A stretch of DNA of 64,000 bases, taken from Agelas oroides. Taxonomy: Eukaryota > Porifera > Demospongiae > Agelasida > Agelasidae. Made by a program: the position numbers and the translations under genes. The notes under the pieces are model-generated. The model ran no database searches. It was not told the DNA's origin and saw nothing but the letters and a program-made list of their open reading frames with translations. The DNA lies in contig OX422202.1 in assembly GCA_949130485.1 (NCBI GenBank), positions 3,570,292-3,634,291 of the forward strand, written 5' to 3'. Shown in pieces: positions 63,901 through 64,000 of this stretch; positions within the stretch are counted from its first letter, which is position 1; every line of letters begins with the position of its first letter.

Positions 63901-64000
63901 TATAATTACCATGTGCCCACCTGGTAATTGCAGGTGGCCAACTTCAACAAATGCTGTTTTAGTGAGGTCGCTTGAGATGTAGCCTCCAACAGCAACAATA

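Overview
This window is animal nuclear DNA, most likely from a demosponge. The evidence is spliceosomal introns, metazoan domains (a phase 1-1 immunoglobulin exon, a death-domain exon, a secreted multicopper oxidase with somatomedin-B-like modules) and a very high load of short inverted-repeat elements, DIRS-like and CR1/L2-like retroelements and Helitron remnants. The assignment to sponge is an inference from gene content and repeat style; no rRNA, mitochondrial gene or other diagnostic marker is present. There are no bacterial operons, phage genes or CRISPR arrays.

Layout. 1-12.8 kb is repeat-rich: a 14-copy minisatellite with higher-order structure, several minisatellites, hairpin elements and TIR elements, with two recognisable exons on the minus strand (Ig domain, 6959-7246; RPA-like zinc-ribbon exon, 9522-9998). 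12.8-18.3 kb holds a ~95-bp-period degenerate array running into a decayed DIRS-like retroelement (gag, RT, RNase H, tyrosine recombinase). 19.7-24.1 kb is a decayed CR1/L2-type LINE whose PHD-finger ORF1 is split by a 449-bp inverted-repeat element. 24.1-27.6 kb is a cluster of minisatellites and MITEs. 27,680-31,465 is a composite 3.8-kb element with 29-bp terminal inverted repeats and a TTA target duplication. It carries a truncated Helitron Rep-type ORF with an intron, and a 1.5-kb segment whose near-identical partner lies at 39,292-40,950.

31.5-39.3 kb is mostly repeats and unassigned DNA, including a TTAA-flanked element. 41.2-42.7 kb has the best-preserved gene, an intronless ankyrin-patatin (iPLA2-type) phospholipase on the minus strand with a TATA box. 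42.9-49.8 kb is a run of consecutive large inverted repeats, one arm of which is interrupted by a hAT-like element. 51.8-52.5 kb is a 5'-truncated LINE tail. 52.7-57.75 kb is a plus-strand gene for a secreted laccase-type multicopper oxidase fused to three Cys-rich somatomedin-B-like domains. All four copper-binding motifs are present, but the frame is broken by about seven small shifts. A death-domain exon (58982-59292, minus) and a tRNA-like unit inside an inverted repeat (63.2-63.4 kb) complete the window.

The host genes look like unrelated single genes separated by mobile DNA. They do not form an evident pathway. The notable biology is the density and nesting of inverted-repeat elements, the composite gene-fragment-carrying transposon, and the oxidase-SMB fusion.
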